This document shows, one piece after another, positions 8,569 to 18,600 of a DNA stretch of 64,000 nucleotides. This DNA comes from Acidobacteriota bacterium. Lineage in GTDB: Bacteria; Acidobacteriota; Blastocatellia; Pyrinomonadales; Pyrinomonadaceae. The first letter of the stretch is position 1; each line of letters begins with the position of its first letter. The stretch is from contig JAIVJI010000069.1 in assembly GCA_020200135.1 (NCBI GenBank), positions 1-64,000 of the forward strand. The letters run 5' to 3'. Both the position numbers and the translations under genes were made by a program. The notes beneath the pieces are model-generated. The model was not told where the DNA came from, made no database searches, and saw only the letters and a list, made by a program, of their open reading frames with translations.

Positions 8569-9849
8569 TCACGCGTAGATGCCGCGCATCCGCGTGTCGT
8601 AGGCCACGCGGTCGATGGCCAGCATGTAGGCGGCCGTGCGCGTGTCGACGTTGTGGTTCTCGGCGTACTTCACCACGTCGTTGAAGCTCGCCACCATCAC
8701 ATCGGAGAGTCGCTCGTTGACGACATCCTCTTTCCAGAAGTAGCCCATCCGGTTCTGCACCCACTCGAAGTAGCTGACGGTGACGCCGCCGGCGTTGGCG
8801 AGGATGTCGGGGATGACAAAAATCCCTTTATTGTGCAGGATTTTATCGGCGTTCGCGGTAGTCGGCCCGTTCGCCCCCTCGGCCAGAATGCGGCAATTGA
8901 TCCGACCCGCGTTCTCCGAACGAATCTGGTTCTCGGTCGCGCACGGGGCGAGCACGTCGCACTCGACTTCGAGCAACTCGGAGTTCGAGACGTGCTTGAC
9001 GCCGGGAAATTCCTGCAGCGAGCGGGTCTGCTGGAGGTGCTTGAGCGCGGCGGGGATGTCTATGCCGTCGGGGTTGTAGATGCCGCCGAAGATGTCCGAA
9101 AGTGCGACGACCTTGTAGCCGGCCTCGTGCAGGAGCCGCGCCCCGATGCCGCCCACGTTGCCGGAGCCCTGGACGGCGACCCTCGTCTGGGGCGGCGAGA
9201 GCTTGAACTTTTTGATGGCCTCGTTGATGACGAAGAGCAGGCCCCGCCCCGTCGCCTCGCGGCGGCCGCGCGAGCCGCCCAGCTCGACCGGCTTGCCCGT
9301 GACGACGGCGTTGACGGTGTGGCGCGCGTGCATGGAGTAGGTGTCCATGATCCAGGCCATCGTCTGCTCGTTGGTGTTCATGTCGGGCGCGGGCACGTCG
9401 CGCTCGGGCCCGATGAAATCTATCAGCTCGGCGGCGTAGCGGCGCGTCATGCGCTCCAGCTCGCCGAGCGACATCTGCGCGGGGTCGCAGACCACCCCGC
9501 CCTTGCCGCCGCCGAACGGGACGTTGACGACGGCGCACTTCCAGGTCATCCACGCCGCGAGCGCTCGCACCTCGTCGATGGTGACGTCGGGCGCGTAGCG
9601 GATGCCGCCCTTGGCCGGCCCGCGCGCGAAGTTGTGCTGGACACGGTAGCCCTCGAAGACCTCGATGCGTCCGGAGTCCATGCGGACGGGGATGTAGACC
9701 TTCAGCTCGCGGTTCGGGACGCGCATCACGGCGTAGAGGTCGGGGTTGAGGTTCAGGAGCTGTGCGGCCCGGTCGAAGCGCTCCATCATCGACTCGAAGG
9801 GGTTCTCCTCCCTGATGCGCCGCGGGTCGTCCATCATTGCCTTTGTCAT
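8569..9849 (-). CDS. gdhA: Glu/Leu/Phe/Val dehydrogenase, probably glutamate dehydrogenase
   Basis: This cytoplasmic enzyme (426 aa) interconverts glutamate and 2-oxoglutarate plus ammonia with NAD(P). The N-terminal dimerisation/substrate domain carries [13 protein letters not shown] and the catalytic [17 protein letters not shown] lysine region; [17 protein letters not shown] follows. The C-terminal Rossmann domain carries [11 protein letters not shown]. Length and motifs match hexameric bacterial and archaeal glutamate dehydrogenases of about 420 aa, though leucine or phenylalanine specificity cannot be excluded from sequence alone. The ATG at 9849 follows a GGAGAAG site. It lies 72 nt downstream of larE on the same strand, so the two may be co-transcribed. 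Confidence 0.92.
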   Translation of the reverse strand: MTKAMMDDPRRIREENPFESMMERFDRAAQLLNLNPDLYAVMRVPNRELKVYIPVRMDSGRIEVFEGYRVQHNFARGPAKGGIRYAPDVTIDEVRALAAWMTWKCAVVNVPFGGGKGGVVCDPAQMSLGELERMTRRYAAELIDFIGPERDVPAPDMNTNEQTMAWIMDTYSMHARHTVNAVVTGKPVELGGSRGRREATGRGLLFVINEAIKKFKLSPPQTRVAVQGSGNVGGIGARLLHEAGYKVVALSDIFGGIYNPDGIDIPAALKHLQQTRSLQEFPGVKHVSNSELLEVECDVLAPCATENQIRSENAGRINCRILAEGANGPTTANADKILHNKGIFVIPDILANAGGVTVSYFEWVQNRMGYFWKEDVVNERLSDVMVASFNDVVKYAENHNVDTRTAAYMLAIDRVAYDTRMRGIYA

Positions 9850-9921
9850 TATTCTTCTCCGGGAAGACGGGGGCCGGAATCGAGGCGAGAAAAAAAGCAG
9901 AGGCGCTTCGGCGGCCTCCGC

Positions 9922-10833
9922 TCATTCCGGCTTCCGACTCCCTACCCCTGACTCCCTGTTTTTCAAAATCTCGTTCATCGCGCCCGTGCGGTAGCCGTGC
10001 AGGTCGAGCGTGACGTAGCGGAAGCCGAGCGCGCGGAAGCGCCGCGCCAGCTCGTCGGCGACCTCGCGCCTGAGCGCCTTGTCCAGCTCGGCGGGCGCGA
10101 CTTCGAGCCTGACCAGCTCGTCATGGTGGCGCACGCGGAACTCTCGGAAGCCGAGCTCGCGCATGACCTGTTCGCCTGTGTCCACGGTTCTCAGACGCTC
10201 GATGGTGACGGGCGTGCCGTAGGCGAGGCGCGAGGAGAGGCACGGGCTCGCGGGCTTGTCCCAGGTCGGGAGCCCCGCGCGCCGGCTCAAGGTTCGCACG
10301 TCCGCTTTGCTCATGCCGGCCTCGACGAGCGGGCTGCGCACGCCGCGCTCGCCGGCGGCCGCGCGACCCGGGCGGTAGTCGCCCAGGTCGTCCGTCGTCG
10401 AGCCGTCGAGGACGAAGGAGTACCCGCGCTCGGCGGCCAGCGGCGCGAGCTTCGAGTAGAGTTCTGACTTGCAGAAATAACACCGGTCGGACTCGTTGCG
10501 CAGGTAGCGCGGGTCGTCCATCTCACCGGTCTCGGTGTACTCGTGGTGAAGTCCCAGACGGGAGACGAGCGCGGCGACCTCTTCGCGCTGGTTCGACGCG
10601 AGGCTCGGCGAGACGCCCGTGACGCAGAGAGCGCGCCGGCCGAGCACCCGGTTGGCGAAGTGCGCGAGGTAGGTGCTGTCGACGCCGCCCGAGAAGGCGA
10701 TCAGCGCCGAGCCCATCCCGTCGAGAAGCGCGCGCAGAGCCTCCTCTTTGGCGAGCGCCGCACGCTCCTCTTCGGCGAGAGCTTCGGCGACTTCCACGCC
10801 CGGGGACTCTTCTTCGGCTGTCAGACTGTTCAC
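9922..10833 (-). CDS. larE: LarE-type ATP-dependent sacrificial sulfur transferase
   Basis: LarE is a PP-loop enzyme that gives the sulfur of its own cysteine to the nickel-pincer cofactor precursor used by LarA-type racemases. The PP-loop SGGVDS is near residue 46, followed by RCYFCKSELY and the family motif DDLGDYRPG. The conserved cysteine region is present as ASPCLSSRLAYG, so the sacrificial residue appears intact. The protein is 303 aa, slightly longer than the ~275 usual. The extra parts are an acidic N-terminus and a C-terminal tail (KNRESGVGSRKPE) encoded by a heptamer repeat rather than by family sequence. No larA, larB or larC lies in this window, so it may work elsewhere in the genome or have another thiolation role. 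It is upstream of gdhA. Confidence 0.85.
   Translation of the reverse strand: MNSLTAEEESPGVEVAEALAEEERAALAKEEALRALLDGMGSALIAFSGGVDSTYLAHFANRVLGRRALCVTGVSPSLASNQREEVAALVSRLGLHHEYTETGEMDDPRYLRNESDRCYFCKSELYSKLAPLAAERGYSFVLDGSTTDDLGDYRPGRAAAGERGVRSPLVEAGMSKADVRTLSRRAGLPTWDKPASPCLSSRLAYGTPVTIERLRTVDTGEQVMRELGFREFRVRHHDELVRLEVAPAELDKALRREVADELARRFRALGFRYVTLDLHGYRTGAMNEILKNRESGVGSRKPE
9924..9958. repeat. Heptamer array forming the 3' end of larE
   Basis: On the plus strand five adjacent heptamers read ATTCCGG, CTTCCGA, CTCCCTA, CCCCTGA, CTCCCTG. They encode the last residues of LarE beyond the conserved end of the family. No long complementary arm is obvious beyond a 7-bp ATTCCGG match in the larE-gdhA gap. 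Confidence 0.45.
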
Positions 10834-11023
10834 GCTTCCCTTTTGGCCTCTCGCCGTAGACGAGCGGCGGCGCTACGAACGTGCGCGCTGTCTCAAGTTG
10901 TTTTGATGTAGGAGTCTTGCAAGCTCGGATGTTATCGCAGGCGCGCGGGGCACGCAACCCGGACGCCCGCGGCGCGCTCGCGGTCGCGGAGTCGGTGATT
11001 CGATAGACGGCCCCGCGCGCGCG

Positions 11024-11032
11024 TGCTATATT
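11024..11032 (+). promoter_or_regulatory. Extended -10 promoter element of the TPR operon
   Basis: TGCTATATT is an extended -10 motif with no clear -35. It would start transcription near 11039, about 60 nt before the TPR gene. The 10834-11101 gap is a divergent regulatory region between larE and this operon. Confidence 0.4.
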
Positions 11033-11101
11033 CGGCGCGAAACTCACGCGCGCGTCTCCCAACGTGGGCAGTTTCGGCTCCCCCGCCACACAACGCTTCA
11101 G

Positions 11102-12538
11102 ATGACTTCAGTCTCTCGCCAACTGCGGCTCGCCTTCGCGCTCGTCTTGTTGTGCGCGCCGGCGACGCGGGCGCAGGAGACCGACGAGTTCGGCGACACG
11201 GCGGCCGACCCCGTCAAGCTCTTCAACCGCGCACAGGAGGCGCACGCGAAGAAGGACTACGCGCGCGCGCTCGAACTCTACGAAGAGGCTTTGCAGCTCC
11301 GGCCCGAGTTCCCCGAGGCCGAGTTTCAGAAGGCCGGCGCGCTCGTCGCGCTCAAGCGTCTGCCCGAGGCCGAGAAGTCTTACCGGCGCGCGATTGAGCT
11401 GCGCCGGACATGGTCGCTCCCGCACGCCGCGCTCGGCCTGTTGCTCGTGCGCATCGAGGGGCGCGAGCGCGAGGCCGAGCCTCTGTTCCGACGCGCGCTC
11501 GAGCTCGACGCGAAGAATCTGACGGCGGCCGTCGGGCTGGCCGAGATGCGCACGCGCGCGGGCGACGCCGCCGAGGCCGTCAAGTTCTCGCGCCTCGCGG
11601 CCGAGCTAAAGCCGGGCGACGCCTCGCTCTGGACCTCGCTCGGGGTAGTCGAAGCCTGGGCGAAGGAGTCGGCCGCCGCGCTCAGGAGTTTCGAGCGCGC
11701 CCTCGCCCTCGACCCGTCACAGGTCGAGGCGCATGTCGGGCGCGCCGACCTGCTTTTTGTCATGGGCGAGCGCGAGCGCGCCCTCGAAGACCTGCGCGCG
11801 GCCGAGGCGAAAGCGAAGTCTGACTGGCGGCTCGCCATCAGGGTCGCTGACCGCTACGGGCTGTTCGGGCAAAAGGGGGAGGCGCGGCGCGTCTACGAGT
11901 CTCTCCCCGGAGAGGCCAAACAGTCTGAGGCCGGCAGGAAGCTCTTCGCCGCACTCGCCGCCGCGCCGTGCGAAGACACGCCCCATGCCCGCTCCCTGCT
12001 GGCACTGCTCGTCGCAGACGACCCGCGGAACGCGGCCGCGCTCGCCTGCCTCGGGCTGCTCACGCGCACGTCAGACCCCGCCGCTTCGGCCGACTTCTAC
12101 AGGCGCGCGTTCGAGGCCGAGCCGCGCAACGTCGACCACGCGGTCGGCTACGCGGCGGCGCTCGTCCAACAGCGACGGTTCGCCGAGGCGGCCTCCATCC
12201 TGCGGCGCGTCCTCCAGGCCGCACCCGACAAGTACGAGGCGCACGCGAACCTCGCCGCCGCCCTCTACGAAATGAAGCTTTACAACGAGGCCGTTGTGGA
12301 ATACAAATGGCTCAGCCGGGCGCGGCCCGAGCTGTCTGTCGTCCATTTTTTCATCGCCACCGCGCACGACCGCCTCGGCGAGTACGAGGCGGCGCTCGGA
12401 GCGTACGAGACTTTCCTCGCGCGCGCCGACGCGCGGCTCAACCAGCTCGAAATCGAGAAGGTCAACCTGCGGCTCCCCTCGCTGCGCAACCAGGTCAAGC
12501 GCGGCGAGGGGGTCAAGAAGGACAAGAGGGCGCAGTGA
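11102..12538 (+). CDS. Secreted tetratricopeptide-repeat protein
   Basis: This 478-aa protein has an N-terminal signal peptide (LRLAFALVLLCAPATRAQ) and is otherwise built of tetratricopeptide repeats, for example KLFNRAQEAHAKKDYARALELYEEALQLRP, AEKSYRRAIELRRTWSLPHAALG and ALRSFERALALDPSQVEAHVGRADLLF. About ten repeats can be traced to residue ~440; the C-terminus is basic. TPR arrays are protein-binding scaffolds, and here it would act in the periplasm or at the envelope. It is the first gene of a three-gene operon: the next gene overlaps it by one base (TGATG), a sign of translational coupling. The substrate or partner is unknown. No strong ribosome site precedes the ATG. Confidence 0.82.
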   Translation: MTSVSRQLRLAFALVLLCAPATRAQETDEFGDTAADPVKLFNRAQEAHAKKDYARALELYEEALQLRPEFPEAEFQKAGALVALKRLPEAEKSYRRAIELRRTWSLPHAALGLLLVRIEGREREAEPLFRRALELDAKNLTAAVGLAEMRTRAGDAAEAVKFSRLAAELKPGDASLWTSLGVVEAWAKESAAALRSFERALALDPSQVEAHVGRADLLFVMGERERALEDLRAAEAKAKSDWRLAIRVADRYGLFGQKGEARRVYESLPGEAKQSEAGRKLFAALAAAPCEDTPHARSLLALLVADDPRNAAALACLGLLTRTSDPAASADFYRRAFEAEPRNVDHAVGYAAALVQQRRFAEAASILRRVLQAAPDKYEAHANLAAALYEMKLYNEAVVEYKWLSRARPELSVVHFFIATAHDRLGEYEAALGAYETFLARADARLNQLEIEKVNLRLPSLRNQVKRGEGVKKDKRAQ

Positions 12539-13215
12539 TGAACACGAATCGCAGCGCGATGCTAACGCCCGAGCCGCCCGCGGCCGCGAGGCGGCGGGCG
12601 CCCCGACTGATTCTCCTTTTGGCTCTCGTCGCTCTCGCGTACGCCGAGGCCGGCGCGCAGGAAGCGCCCGCGCCACAGCCGACGCCGCAAGAGGAGGGCG
12701 GGCCGCCGCCCATGCGCTACCTGCCGACGGAGGTGCGCGGCCGCCTCGACGCCGAGCGCGACCCGAAGGCGCGCGCGCGCCTCGGGATGCTCATCGCCGA
12801 GGAGTGCCTCGAGCGCGCGGCGCGGCTCGCCGAGCAGGACCAGTTCATCGCGGCCACGGGTCAGGTCGGCGTCTACCAGGCCGTCGTCGAGGACACGCTC
12901 GGCTTCCTGCACAAGCCGGGGCGGCCCGGCAACAAGCTGCGCGACATCTTCAAGCGCGTCGAGATCACGCTCCGCACGCACGTCACGCGGCTCGAGACCA
13001 TCCGGCGGGGTCTGCCGTCGCAGCACGCCGTCTACTTGAAGGACGCCATCGACTTCGTCCGCGACAGCCGCGACCAGGCGCTCGGCGCCTTCTACGACGA
13101 CTCCGTCTTACGCGAGCCGCGCCGGCCCGCGGTGACGAACGCCACCGGCGAGCGCGCGACGAGCAACACCGGGGCGCGACCCGAGGACGAGAAGAAGCCC
13201 GACCCGCGCCGCTAG
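12538..13215 (+). CDS. Secreted protein of unknown function, operon with TPR protein
   Basis: I do not recognise a family. The 225-aa product has an N-terminal hydrophobic signal (RLILLLALVALAYAEAGAQ), a Pro/Glu-rich linker, a mostly helical charged middle (ARLGMLIAEECLERAARLAEQDQFIAATGQVGVYQAVVEDTLGFL) and a hydrophilic disordered tail ending in KKPDPRR. Its ATG overlaps the stop of the upstream TPR gene (TGATG), so the two are probably translated in a fixed ratio and may form an envelope complex. The ORF track's longer frame simply reads back into the TPR gene. The next gene encodes another exported helical protein of similar size. Confidence 0.75.
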   Translation: MNTNRSAMLTPEPPAAARRRAPRLILLLALVALAYAEAGAQEAPAPQPTPQEEGGPPPMRYLPTEVRGRLDAERDPKARARLGMLIAEECLERAARLAEQDQFIAATGQVGVYQAVVEDTLGFLHKPGRPGNKLRDIFKRVEITLRTHVTRLETIRRGLPSQHAVYLKDAIDFVRDSRDQALGAFYDDSVLREPRRPAVTNATGERATSNTGARPEDEKKPDPRR

Positions 13216-13234
13216 CCGCGACGCCAAAGCAGTC

Positions 13235-13837
13235 ATGAACAGCCCGCACACTCCGACGCGCGCACGCCTCTGCCGACTGCGCGCCGCCGCACCCCTGCTC
13301 TTCGCGCTCTGCCTCTGCCTGGCCTTCACGTCGGTCGCCACGGCGCAGCGGCGGCGCGAGCACCTGACGCCCGAGGAGATAGAACTCGTGCGCGACAACC
13401 AGGTGCTCGACGCGCGCACCGGCGTCTTCATCAAGGCCGCCGAGCGCCGCCTGCTCGCCGTCACCAAACCGGCCGAGGCCGCGCAGAACGCGGCGAAGGA
13501 GAAGGAGAAGTGGGGCGAGGTCAAGGGCACGCGCGCGCAGCTCTTCTACGACATCTCGAAGATTCTCGACGAGGCGGTCGTCAACGTCGACGACGTCGCC
13601 GTCCACGACCCCGCCAGCCCGCTGCTGCGCAAGTCGCTCTTCATGCTCGCGCAGGCGGCCGGGCGCATCCTGCCCGAGTTGTCGAGGCTGCGCGCGGGCG
13701 TGACGGAGGAGGCCGAGGCCGACCAGCTCGACCGCGCGCTCGAGACGGCGCAGGAGATAGCCGAGGCCGCCAGGGAGCGCGGCGTCAACGCCGAAGACCT
13801 GAAGGCCAAGGCGAAGGCCGTGAAGAAGGACAACTGA
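13235..13837 (+). CDS. Secreted helical protein of unknown function
   Basis: No family recognised. The protein (200 aa) starts with a signal peptide (LLFALCLCLAFTSVATAQ) and then is almost entirely charged and probably alpha-helical (HLTPEEIELVRDNQVLDARTGVFIKAAERRLLAV, ILDEAVVNVDDVAVHD, LDRALETAQEIAEAARERG), ending in a lysine-rich tail. It follows the preceding gene by 19 nt and is closed by an intrinsic terminator, so it is the last member of the TPR operon. A periplasmic structural or scaffolding role beside the TPR protein is a guess from context only. Confidence 0.75.
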   Translation: MNSPHTPTRARLCRLRAAAPLLFALCLCLAFTSVATAQRRREHLTPEEIELVRDNQVLDARTGVFIKAAERRLLAVTKPAEAAQNAAKEKEKWGEVKGTRAQLFYDISKILDEAVVNVDDVAVHDPASPLLRKSLFMLAQAAGRILPELSRLRAGVTEEAEADQLDRALETAQEIAEAARERGVNAEDLKAKAKAVKKDN

Positions 13838-13868
13838 GTCGGGGTCTGGAGCTTGACCGGGGCGACCG

Positions 13869-13915
13869 GGCGGCGCGCGTGCTTCTACAAGAAAGCCGCG
13901 CCGCCTTTTTTATTT
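13869..13915 (+). terminator. Intrinsic terminator of the TPR operon
   Basis: GGCGGCGCG pairs with CGCGCCGCC and is followed directly by TTTTTTATTT, 31 nt after the last stop codon. The long loop may add an inner pairing (GCTTCT/AGAAAGC). Confidence 0.8.
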
Positions 13916-13994
13916 CGACTAATTTCGCCGGTCCCGAACCGCCCGGCCGTTTGTGTCGTAGAATAGGGCGCGAAAGGAAACGCGGAAAAAGTTT

Positions 13995-14567
13995 ATGGAG
14001 AGCAGATTCTACCCCGGCGTCCAGGCCGACGCGGCGCCGCTCCAGAGAGAGCTGCGCGCACTCTTCGACGCCGACCCGGCTTACGAAATCCAGACGATGC
14101 AGGTCTCTGCGACCGCCGTCCTTCAGGCGCGAAAGACCGGGACGCTGCGCGACCTGACGGGGCTCTCGGCGGCGCTGACCATCAAGGTCACGCCCGAGCA
14201 CGGCGGCACGCGCGTCGAGATGGGGATGCAGAAGTGGTTCGACAAGGCGGCGGTCGCCGCGGTCGCCTTCGTCGTCTTCCCGCCGCTGCTGGCGCTGCCC
14301 GCGCTCGGCGCCTACTGGCAGCACAAGGTGACCGAGGACGCGTGGAGGATCGTCGAGGCGCACGTCGCGCGCAAGGCCGGCGGCTACGTGCCGCCGATGC
14401 CCGGCCGCTGCGGCACGTGCGGCACGACGGTCAGCTCGGGCTCGGCCTTCTGCTCGGGCTGCGGCGCGAGCGTCAAGGCCGCGCCCACCTGCGCCTCCTG
14501 CGGCGCGCAGCAGAAGGACCCCGCCGCGCGCTTCTGCAACCGCTGCGGGAAACCTTTGACGAGTTGA
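13995..14567 (+). CDS. Membrane-associated protein with C-terminal zinc ribbons
   Basis: The 190-aa protein has three parts. Residues ~1-75 form an alpha/beta region with no motif I recognise (AAPLQRELRALFDADPAYEIQTMQVSAT). Residues ~85-115 are hydrophobic (KAAVAAVAFVVFPPLLALPALGAYW) and could be one membrane segment or a hairpin. The C-terminus carries two zinc-ribbon-like units, CGTCGTTVSSGSAFCSGCG and CASCGAQQKDPAARFCNRCG, with eight cysteines in CxxC pairs. The role is unknown. It is preceded by the TPR-operon terminator and followed by a possible small gene on the opposite strand. Confidence 0.75.
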   Translation: MESRFYPGVQADAAPLQRELRALFDADPAYEIQTMQVSATAVLQARKTGTLRDLTGLSAALTIKVTPEHGGTRVEMGMQKWFDKAAVAAVAFVVFPPLLALPALGAYWQHKVTEDAWRIVEAHVARKAGGYVPPMPGRCGTCGTTVSSGSAFCSGCGASVKAAPTCASCGAQQKDPAARFCNRCGKPLTS

Positions 14568-14601
14568 GTCGGGACGCCGGGCGGTGGCGGGCGGGTCGGT
14601 C

Positions 14602-14742
14602 TTACGCGGCGGCGCGGACGGCCGCCGCGGACGGCAGGCGCTGGAGGTGTTTGACGTACGTGCCGCCGTGGTAGAAACCGCCCGGCGCGCCGCTCGCGCG
14701 GTGGACGCACTCGCGCAGACGGTAATCCTGCTCGCTCTTCAA
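14602..14742 (-). CDS. Possible 46-aa protein missed by the ORF track
   Basis: In the 361-base gap 14568-14928 the minus strand holds a 46-codon frame starting at TTG, with product LKSEQDYRLRECVHRAS at the start and GGFYHGGTYVKHLQRLP in the middle. Third codon positions are almost all G or C (about 41 of 45), as in real genes here, and a GAGGTC stands about ten bases upstream. The composition is protein-like rather than the Arg/Pro/Ala salad of shadow frames. It converges on the zinc-ribbon gene. I recognise no family, so this is a candidate only; the rest of the gap shows nothing else. Confidence 0.38.
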   Translation of the reverse strand: MKSEQDYRLRECVHRASGAPGGFYHGGTYVKHLQRLPSAAAVRAAA

Positions 14743-14928
14743 GTCGGGTTGACCTCGCTATTTCCTCTTTAAATGTATTGCAAAGCTGGGAGGGCACGGC
14801 GCTCGCCTCGAAGCGCGGGTGAATGTTTACCACGCGCGCCCTCACGCGGAAGTTGCATTGTCGTTGCGGAACTATTATTTTGCCGCCCCCCGGTTGAAAA
14901 GAATCATCGTTTAGGGAATCATCCACGA

Positions 14929-15312
14929 ATGGCCGGGAGGCAGCCCGAAGATTTGACCATCCTCGTCGTCGAGGACTACGAGGACACGAGCCTCGCCATG
15001 CGCCTCGCGCTCGAACAGAAGGGCTACCACATCCTGGAGGCTTCGGACGGGGCGCGCGCCGTCGAGGTCGCCGCCGTCATGCGCCCCGACGTGGTGCTGA
15101 TGGACTTGAACCTGCCCGTGCTCGACGGCTTCGGCGCGGCCGAGCGCATCCGCGCCAACCCCGAGCTGAAAGAGAAGGTCATCATCGCCGTCACCGCCCA
15201 CCACGACCCGGACCTGCGTGCCCGCGCGCTCGCCTCGGGCTGCGACGCCTTCGTCACCAAGCCCGTCGACTTCGAGTGGCTCGGCGACCTCATCTCGAAT
15301 CTCCTCCCCTGA
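14929..15312 (+). CDS. Stand-alone response-regulator receiver domain
   Basis: This is a CheY-like receiver of 127 aa without an output domain. The acidic pair VVEDYEDT binds Mg2+, the phospho-acceptor aspartate is in VVLMDLNLPVLDG (about residue 64), the conserved threonine is in IIAVTAH, and the lysine is in FVTKPVD. It would be phosphorylated by a histidine kinase or act as a phosphorelay sink. No kinase lies nearby, so its partner is unknown. The ORF-track start at 14773 adds a non-conserved segment; the ATG at 14929 fits the receiver boundary, with a weak AGGGA upstream. Confidence 0.88.
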   Translation: MAGRQPEDLTILVVEDYEDTSLAMRLALEQKGYHILEASDGARAVEVAAVMRPDVVLMDLNLPVLDGFGAAERIRANPELKEKVIIAVTAHHDPDLRARALASGCDAFVTKPVDFEWLGDLISNLLP

Positions 15313-15413
15313 GCTATGCTGAGCTGAGTTGGGCTGAGCCGGCGCCGCGCCGCGTCAAGCGTTTTCGGATTTTCCTCCCGAAGCGCGGACGCACGCGTGC
15401 AAACTTCTGGACG

Positions 15414-15449
15414 CGCCGCGCCCGCCGAATTTTTGAAGCGGGCGCGGCG
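15414..15449 (+). terminator. Probable terminator after the receiver gene
   Basis: CGCCGCGCCCGC pairs perfectly with GCGGGCGCGGCG around a 12-nt AT-rich loop, followed by TTATCCATTTT. It is ~100 nt past the receiver stop. The remaining 15313-15681 region is the Oar leader and shows no other gene. Confidence 0.5.
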
Positions 15450-15681
15450 TTATCCATTTTCGGCAATGGCCGCGCGCGGATTCTTTGAATGTCCGTTCGA
15501 CGCTCACCCATCTTTGCGCGCGTCACGAGAAACACACCCGTCGGGCACGCTTCTTGTCTTAAACCTTCACAACGGAGCGGGCACCCACCCCGAACCAAAG
15601 CCGACTCCCCGGCGTGTTTCAAATAATTGGACGAGCCCGGCGGGATGACCGGGGCTCGGAGGGAAACAAGGAGTAAGAGTT

Positions 15682-18600
15682 ATGAGAAGGGCAAAATTGC
15701 TCAGGGTGACGTGTGCCTTGTTGAGCGTCGTCGCGCTCATCACAGGCCTGGCGGCGACGGCCGCCGCACAACAGACGACAGGCAACGTGCGCGGCGTCGT
15801 CGCCGACCCGAACGGGGCCGCCGTGACCGGCGCGCGCGTGACCATCACCAGCAAGCAGACCAACCAGTCGCAGAGCGCGCAGACCAACGACAGCGGCGAG
15901 TACCAGTTCAACAACCTGCTCGCCGGCGACTACACCGTCGAGGTCTCGGCCGCCAACTTCAAGACGACCACGCTCAGCGAAGTGCGCGTCCAGCTCAACC
16001 AGACGACCGACCTCCCGGTGCAGCTCCAGCTCGGGCTCCAGGGCGAGACCGTCGAGGTCTCGGCCGCCGGGGCCGAGCTGGTCAACACGACCGACAACAC
16101 GCTCGCCAAGTCGTTCGGCGAGCGGCAGGTCGTCGAGCTCGGCATCACCAACGTCGGCGGCGCGTTCGGCGGCGGCGTCAACAACCTCGCGCTGCTCGCG
16201 CCCAACGTCACCTCGTCGGGCGGCGTCGGCGTCGGCACCGGCGGGTCGGTCGGCGGCCAGCGCCCGCGGAACAACAACTTCATGCTCGACGGCGTGGACA
16301 ACAACCGCAAGGACGTGACCGGGCCCACCGTCTACGTCTCGCCGGAGAACGTCGCCGAGTTCTCGCTCCTCCAGAACCAGTTCTCCGCCGAGTTCGGCCG
16401 CTCGAACGGCGGGCAGTTCATCACCGTCACCAAGTCCGGGGCCAACGACCTGCACGGCTCGGCCTTCGGCTTCATCCGCAACCGCTACCTGAACGCGCTC
16501 GACACGCTCCAGAAGGCCGCCGGCATCACGCGCAACCGCGCCGACGGCGACCTCTTCATGCCGCGCTCGGACTTCTTCCGCGGCGGCTTCAACCTCGGCG
16601 GGCCGGTCTACCTCCCGCGCTTCGGCGAGGGCGGCCCGCGCTACTGGAGCGGGCGCGACAAGGCGTTCTTCTTCTTCGGCTACGAGCGCTTGCAGCTCGG
16701 CTCGGCGGCGGGCGTCGGCGGCCTGACGACCCCGACGGCCGCGGGCTTCGCCACGCTGCGGTCGCTCCCCGGACTGTCGCCGACGAACCTCGCCGTCTTC
16801 AACACCTACGTCCCCGTCGCGCCCACGCAGACCGGCACCGTGCCCTTCTGCCTCGTCCCGCGCGCGGGCGGCGAGTGTCCCTCGGGCCAGTCCATCAACA
16901 TCCCCGTGGGCGACGTGGCCGTGCCCTCGCCGAACTTCACCAAGCAGAACCACGTCGTGGCGAACCTCGACTTCAACCAGTCGGCCACGACGCAGCACCG
17001 CTTCCGCTTCACGATGACCAACACGGCCGACATCGACACGACGGCCAACCTGCCGGCCTTCTTCGTCGCCCTGCCGATACCGGGGCGGCTCTTCTCCTAC
17101 ACGCTGCTGCACAACTTCACGCCGAGCCTGATCAACGAGACGCGGCTCGCCTACCGGCGCTTCGCGCAGCCCATCACGGTGCCGTCGGGGCTCTCGTTCC
17201 CGGGGCTCGACCAGTTCCCGAACATCGGGCTGCGCGACCTCGGGCTCGACATCGGCCCGAACCCGAACGCGCCGCAGACCTACGTCGAGAACAACTACCA
17301 GGTCGTCAACAACATGACTTACCTGCGCGGCAACCACTCGTTCAAGTTCGGCGGCGACTTCCGCCGCGTCATCTCGCCGCAGTCGTTCGTCCAGCGCCAG
17401 CGCGGCGACTACCAGTACAACACCTTCGACCTCTTCCTGCAGGACATCAGCCCCGACTTCCTCGCGGAGCGGACGGTGGGCGCGTCGCCCTACTACGGCG
17501 ACCAGCACCTGCTCTACGCCTTCGCGCAGGACGACTGGCGCGTGCGCCCGAACCTGACGCTCAACCTCGGGGTCAACTACGCCTACCAGGAGGTGCCGAA
17601 GGGCGCGAACCTCCAGACCCTGAACGCCATCGCCAGCGTCCCCGGACTCATCGAGTTCCGCGAGCCGAAGGAGCAGCTCTACAACTTCGCCCCGAAGGCC
17701 GGCATCGTCTGGTCGCCGAACTTCGGCGAAGGTGTGCTCGGCCGCGTCTTCGGCTCGCAGGGCAAGAGCTCTATCCGCGCCGGCTTCTCGATGGCGTACG
17801 ACTACGTCTTCGACAACCTCTACATCCTCGCGCTGCCACCGCAGAGCAACCAGACCGTCGCCGTCGAGCCGGACGCGGCGCTCCCCGGCTTCATCGCCGG
17901 CGGCGCCATCCCGCCGACGCCGGTCGACGTCGGGGGCGACGCGGCCGCCGCGCGCGCCAACACCGCCTCCTTCATCCCAGACCAGGAGGTGCCCTACTCG
18001 CTGACGTGGTCGCTCAGCTACCAGCGCCAGTTCCTTAACGACTGGTCGTTCGAGGCGCGCTATTTGGGCACGCGCGGCGTCCACCTGCTCACGCAGAACC
18101 GTCTGAACAGCCAGCCGAAGGCGTCGCCCTCGCTCGGCGGGTTGCCGACGTTCCTTCAAAGGCCGTCGCAGGCGCAGCTCGACGCTCTGCCCTTAACGCT
18201 CGACGCCATCAACGCGCGCTCGAACTACGAGCCGCGCTACGAGGCCGCCGGGTTCAACGGCGCGCGCGTCGTCGGCTTCCTGTCGAACGGCAACTCGACC
18301 TACCACGGCGCGTCGGCCTCGCTCTCGCGCCGCTTCGCGCGGGGGTTCCAGATGACGGCCGCCTACACCTGGAGCCACCTGATTGACGACACCACCGCCG
18401 AGGTCTTCTCGACCGTCCTGAGCCCGCGCCGCGTCGAGGACTTCCAGGACCTCAGGCGCGAGCGCGCCGACTCGGCGCTCGACCGCCGGCACCGCTTTAC
18501 GGTCGGCGCCATCTACGAGCTGCCCTTCTTCCGCAACCACTCGAGCCGCTTCGTCCGCACGGCGCTCGGCGGCTTCCAGCTCGCCGGCACCTACATGGCC

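Noticed and set aside
14584-14772. 62-aa plus-strand ORF between the zinc-ribbon and receiver genes
   Set aside because: No ribosome site and shadow-like composition; the opposite strand frame at 14602-14742 is the better candidate.
15619-18159. 846-aa minus-strand ORF opposite the Oar-like gene
   Set aside because: Composition is Arg/Val/Glu/Asp/Ala repeats typical of antisense frames in high-GC DNA; the plus strand encodes a clear receptor with a ribosome site.
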